64,000 nucleotides of DNA from contig JAEYLX010000014.1 of the NCBI GenBank assembly GCA_023407575.1, forward strand, positions 83,424-147,423, written 5' to 3'. The position numbers and the translations under genes were made by a program. A model generated the notes under the pieces. The model was not told the origin of the DNA. It saw nothing but the letters and a program-made list of their open reading frames with translations, and made no database searches. Positions 61,602 through 64,000 of this stretch are shown one piece after another. The DNA is from Bacillota bacterium. GTDB taxonomy: Bacteria; Bacillota; Clostridia; Lachnospirales; Lachnospiraceae. Numbering within the stretch: position 1 is the stretch's first letter; every line of letters starts with the position of its first letter.

Positions 61602-63477
61602 AGGAAGTGCTTTAAGACTAAGAAAGCTAATAGTACGAAGTAACCTGTTTCTACTGATGGTCTTTTTACTTCAGGCTGCAGGTTGCGACTATTATCAAGA
61701 TAATAAAGATTACACTAAGATTGACTTTGTCATTGGTGTATCCCAAGCAAACTTATTAGAGGCCTGGAGACTTGTAGCAACAAATGAGATTAAAGAAGAG
61801 GCGGAGAAATATCAAAATAGTAGTTTGATTATTATGGATGCTACCTCTGACACAGAGAAACAAAAAAGAGATATTAATAAATTGCTGGATTACGGAATTG
61901 ATCTGCTCATTGTATCACCCAATGATGTGGAGGAAATGACGCCTATCATAAGAGAGGTTTATCAGAAGATACCTGTTATTGTCATGGATCGAGCTGTGGA
62001 AGGTTTTGATTATACCTTGTACATCGGACCGGATAATGAATTGATTGGTCGGCAGGCAGGGGATAATGTCATGAGCTTATTGAAGGATAAAGAAGGTACC
62101 ATCCTTGAACTATGTGGCAGTGAGGATTCTAAATCAGAAGTAGACAAGAGTAAGGGTTTTAAATCAATTGTTGTAGAATATCCTAAAACAGAAATTATTC
62201 AAAACAGAATTCTATCAGCCACCAGGGATGATACAGAGGATTTTCTCTTAAATTATGGGAATGGTTTAGCAGACATTGATATCATCTTTGCACATAATGA
62301 TTATATGGCAAGAGGGGCGTATCTGGCGTTACAAGAACTAGGACTTAAGATACCAATTATAGGCATTGATGGATTTACTGGTGACAATAATGGCATCAGT
62401 ATGGTTCAACAGGGAATGATTGCAGAAACCATAACCTGTCCTACGGGAGGAAAAGAGGCCATTCAGTTTGCCATGGATATTTTACAGGAAGTAAGCGGTG
62501 TACCAAAACAGATTATTTTAAGAAGCCACACCATTATGAAGAATAACGTAGACGAATATCTAGCCGGTCTTGATAAACCCTTGAAAGAAGTAACGAATAT
62601 TATTGATGTAGGCTATTCACAACTTGGAACAGAGAGTGAATGGAGATTGGCTAACACTGCTTCGATTAAGGAAGCAGCCAGAGAGGCAGGAATTAACTTG
62701 ATTTTTGATGATGCTGACCAGTCACAGGAAAAGCAGGTAAGAGCCGTAGAGCAGTTTATTGAAATGAAGGTTGACGTTATAGTAATTTCACCAGTTGTAG
62801 ATTATGGCTGGGATGCTGTACTGAAAGAAGCAAAGGAAGCAGGAATCCCGGTTATTCTATCCGATCGAAGAATTGAAGTGGAGGATGATGATTTATTTGA
62901 CACCTATATTGGTGCAGACTTCATGGAAGAAGGCAGAAGGGCAATGCGATGGGTAGTTGCAAACGTAAAAAAGGATAAAGATGATATCAATATAATGGAG
63001 TTAAAAGGTACGGTTGGTGCGTCTCCTTCCATTGAGAGAAAGAAGGGCTTTGAAGAAATAATGTCTGCTAATCCACAGTACAGAATTACCTATTCCGAAG
63101 TTGGCAATTTCACCTACCAGGGTGGAAAAACCATCATTGAGGATTATCTAAAGCAACAGGAATGGGATATTGATGTTATCTTTGCACACAATGACGATAT
63201 GGCTTTGGGGGCTATGGAGGCGCTTGAGCAAAACGGTATTAAGCCTGGAAAAGATGTAAAAATAGTATCCGTAGATGGTACAAGACAAGCCTTTGAGGCA
63301 ATGATAGAAGGTAAATTAAATTGTTCTGTGGAATGCAGTCCACTCCTTGGACCGCAGTTAATGAAAGCTGTTAAGGACTTAATGTCTGGTAAAGAACTTC
63401 CACTTCGCATTATAACGGAAGAAAAAATTTATACAGAAAAGGATGCAAAAAGCGTTATAAAGTCCAGAAAGTATTAA
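61594..63477 (+). CDS. Lipoprotein with two fused periplasmic sugar-binding domains, likely sensor
   Basis: 627 residues, GTG start overlapping the kinase gene. Signal peptide with lipobox LLQAAGC (Cys near 30). Domain 1 (about 40-325) and domain 2 (about 345-625) are both ribose/YtfQ-type binding folds. Domain 2 is close to the transporter's own binding protein (shared GWDAVLKEAKEAGIPVI, ELKGTVGAS, VECSPLLGPQ), while domain 1 is more distant and has lost several of these. Since the importer already has a binding protein, this fusion probably presents bound sugar to the kinase's outer domain. The linker carries a third-domain-like restart (IIDVGYSQLGTESEWRL). Confidence 0.88.
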   Translation: MNKGSALRLRKLIVRSNLFLLMVFLLQAAGCDYYQDNKDYTKIDFVIGVSQANLLEAWRLVATNEIKEEAEKYQNSSLIIMDATSDTEKQKRDINKLLDYGIDLLIVSPNDVEEMTPIIREVYQKIPVIVMDRAVEGFDYTLYIGPDNELIGRQAGDNVMSLLKDKEGTILELCGSEDSKSEVDKSKGFKSIVVEYPKTEIIQNRILSATRDDTEDFLLNYGNGLADIDIIFAHNDYMARGAYLALQELGLKIPIIGIDGFTGDNNGISMVQQGMIAETITCPTGGKEAIQFAMDILQEVSGVPKQIILRSHTIMKNNVDEYLAGLDKPLKEVTNIIDVGYSQLGTESEWRLANTASIKEAAREAGINLIFDDADQSQEKQVRAVEQFIEMKVDVIVISPVVDYGWDAVLKEAKEAGIPVILSDRRIEVEDDDLFDTYIGADFMEEGRRAMRWVVANVKKDKDDINIMELKGTVGASPSIERKKGFEEIMSANPQYRITYSEVGNFTYQGGKTIIEDYLKQQEWDIDVIFAHNDDMALGAMEALEQNGIKPGKDVKIVSVDGTRQAFEAMIEGKLNCSVECSPLLGPQLMKAVKDLMSGKELPLRIITEEKIYTEKDAKSVIKSRKY

Positions 63478-63536
63478 GGACATAAAGAAATGACATAAAG
63501 AAATAGTATAAAACAATAACTTTAGATATAAAATGG

Positions 63537-63584
63537 TTAGGTGCACTTTCCGTGTGTAACAGAAAGGTGCACCTAATTTTTTTG
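63537..63584 (+). terminator. Terminator of the last operon
   Basis: Stem TTAGGTGCACTTTC / GAAAGGTGCACCTAA with one bulged base, followed by seven T. Confidence 0.9.
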
Positions 63585-63791
63585 TATTATAATACTTATT
63601 TCTTAAAGAAAAATAAGTGTAAGATTAAAAAACCATTAAAAAAGATAATATATTAGTATAGTTATGCTATAATAAAACTGATATTAGGTTCTCTAAACTT
63701 TTTAGTGAAAGCCCTTGGGTTAATATTAACCATGAAAAGTAGGATCATGATTAGAAGTAGCAAGCATAGCTTCTAGAAGGAGGAGATGAAT

Positions 63792-64000
63792 ATGTCATTA
63801 CATGGAGCAGGCGCACATATCCTGCGATTACAACATAGTTATATGGAACAATTTAATAAACTAGGTGCTGTAGATAAAGAACACGCTGTCTCATTGGATC
63901 AGATTGATCTTAAGAATATGTATGTGTTTCATCAGATGGTTAAGCATGGTGTTTTCATAAAATGTAAAAACGGCAAATATTATGTTAACAATCATAAAGG
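63792..64000 (+). CDS. Small hypothetical protein, 3' end cut off
   Basis: AAGGAGGAG lies 7 nt before ATG 63792; 69 codons are open to the right edge. The product starts MSLHGAGAHILRLQHSYMEQ and looks helical, soluble and His/Lys-rich. Not recognised. The 314-bp gap before it has the terminator and probable promoter only. Confidence 0.65.
   Translation, partial: MSLHGAGAHILRLQHSYMEQFNKLGAVDKEHAVSLDQIDLKNMYVFHQMVKHGVFIKCKNGKYYVNNHK

Overview
The window looks like a chromosome segment of a low-GC, plant-glycan-fermenting clostridium of the Lachnospiraceae, close in style to Lachnoclostridium (Clostridium) phytofermentans. This is inferred from AT-rich DNA, strong AGGAGG ribosome binding sites, frequent TTG/GTG starts, LytS/YesN-type two-component systems, CUT1 sugar ABC transporters without their own ATPase, and many intracellular glycosidases and GH65 phosphorylases. 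No rRNA, intact tRNA, prophage or CRISPR array was seen.

Layout. 1-4060: end of a GHKL histidine kinase, a GH3 beta-glucosidase and a GtrA-like membrane protein. 4165-6071 (minus): GntR (YtrA type), ABC ATPase and permease, followed by a methyltransferase. 7500-11160: an HTH membrane regulator, a mini-protein carrying the oxaloacetate-decarboxylase-beta sodium motif, a serine beta-lactamase-like hydrolase and an unknown acidic protein. 11436-24095: an alpha-glucoside phosphorolysis locus (LacI, GH65, SemiSWEET, CUT1 binding protein and two permeases, GH36, beta-phosphoglucomutase, second GH65). 24260-28953: a decayed lipoprotein gene, an LRR-like protein, an AraC regulator and a domain-permuted GH3. 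29000-33100: a very AT-rich island with one 901-residue protein joining an HD phosphohydrolase domain to an Hsp90-like ATPase domain. 33160-36095: a CPC metal P-type ATPase and a CsoR repressor, each with an operator placed at its promoter. 36326-38732: small housekeeping-type genes (GrpB, zinc ribbon, Nudix, HExxH protein). 39220-47817: LytS/YesN pair, CUT1 transporter and intracellular GH5. 48015-53046: DJ-1/PfpI, WYL regulator, a stand-alone relative of the HD domain, IS3 and IS1182 remnants, nucleotidyltransferase. 53376-63477: YesN regulator, ribose/galactofuranose-type ABC transporter, LytS kinase and a lipoprotein made of two fused periplasmic binding domains.

How it fits together. Oligosaccharides enter through CUT1 or CUT2 ABC systems and are cut in the cytoplasm by GH3, GH5 and GH36 enzymes or split with phosphate by GH65; beta-glucose 1-phosphate then goes to glucose 6-phosphate through PgmB. 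Each locus carries its own sensor. The last one seems to be a three-component system: the double binding-protein lipoprotein would report ligand to the kinase, whose partner regulator shares a 26-bp upstream motif with the transporter promoter.

Most worth a second look: the HD-Hsp90-like fusion with its stand-alone HD relative, the double binding-protein sensor and the shared 26-bp site, a family of covarying double-hairpin repeats, the decarboxylase-motif mini-protein, and the 51-bp repeats carrying anti-Shine-Dalgarno sequences ahead of GH5.
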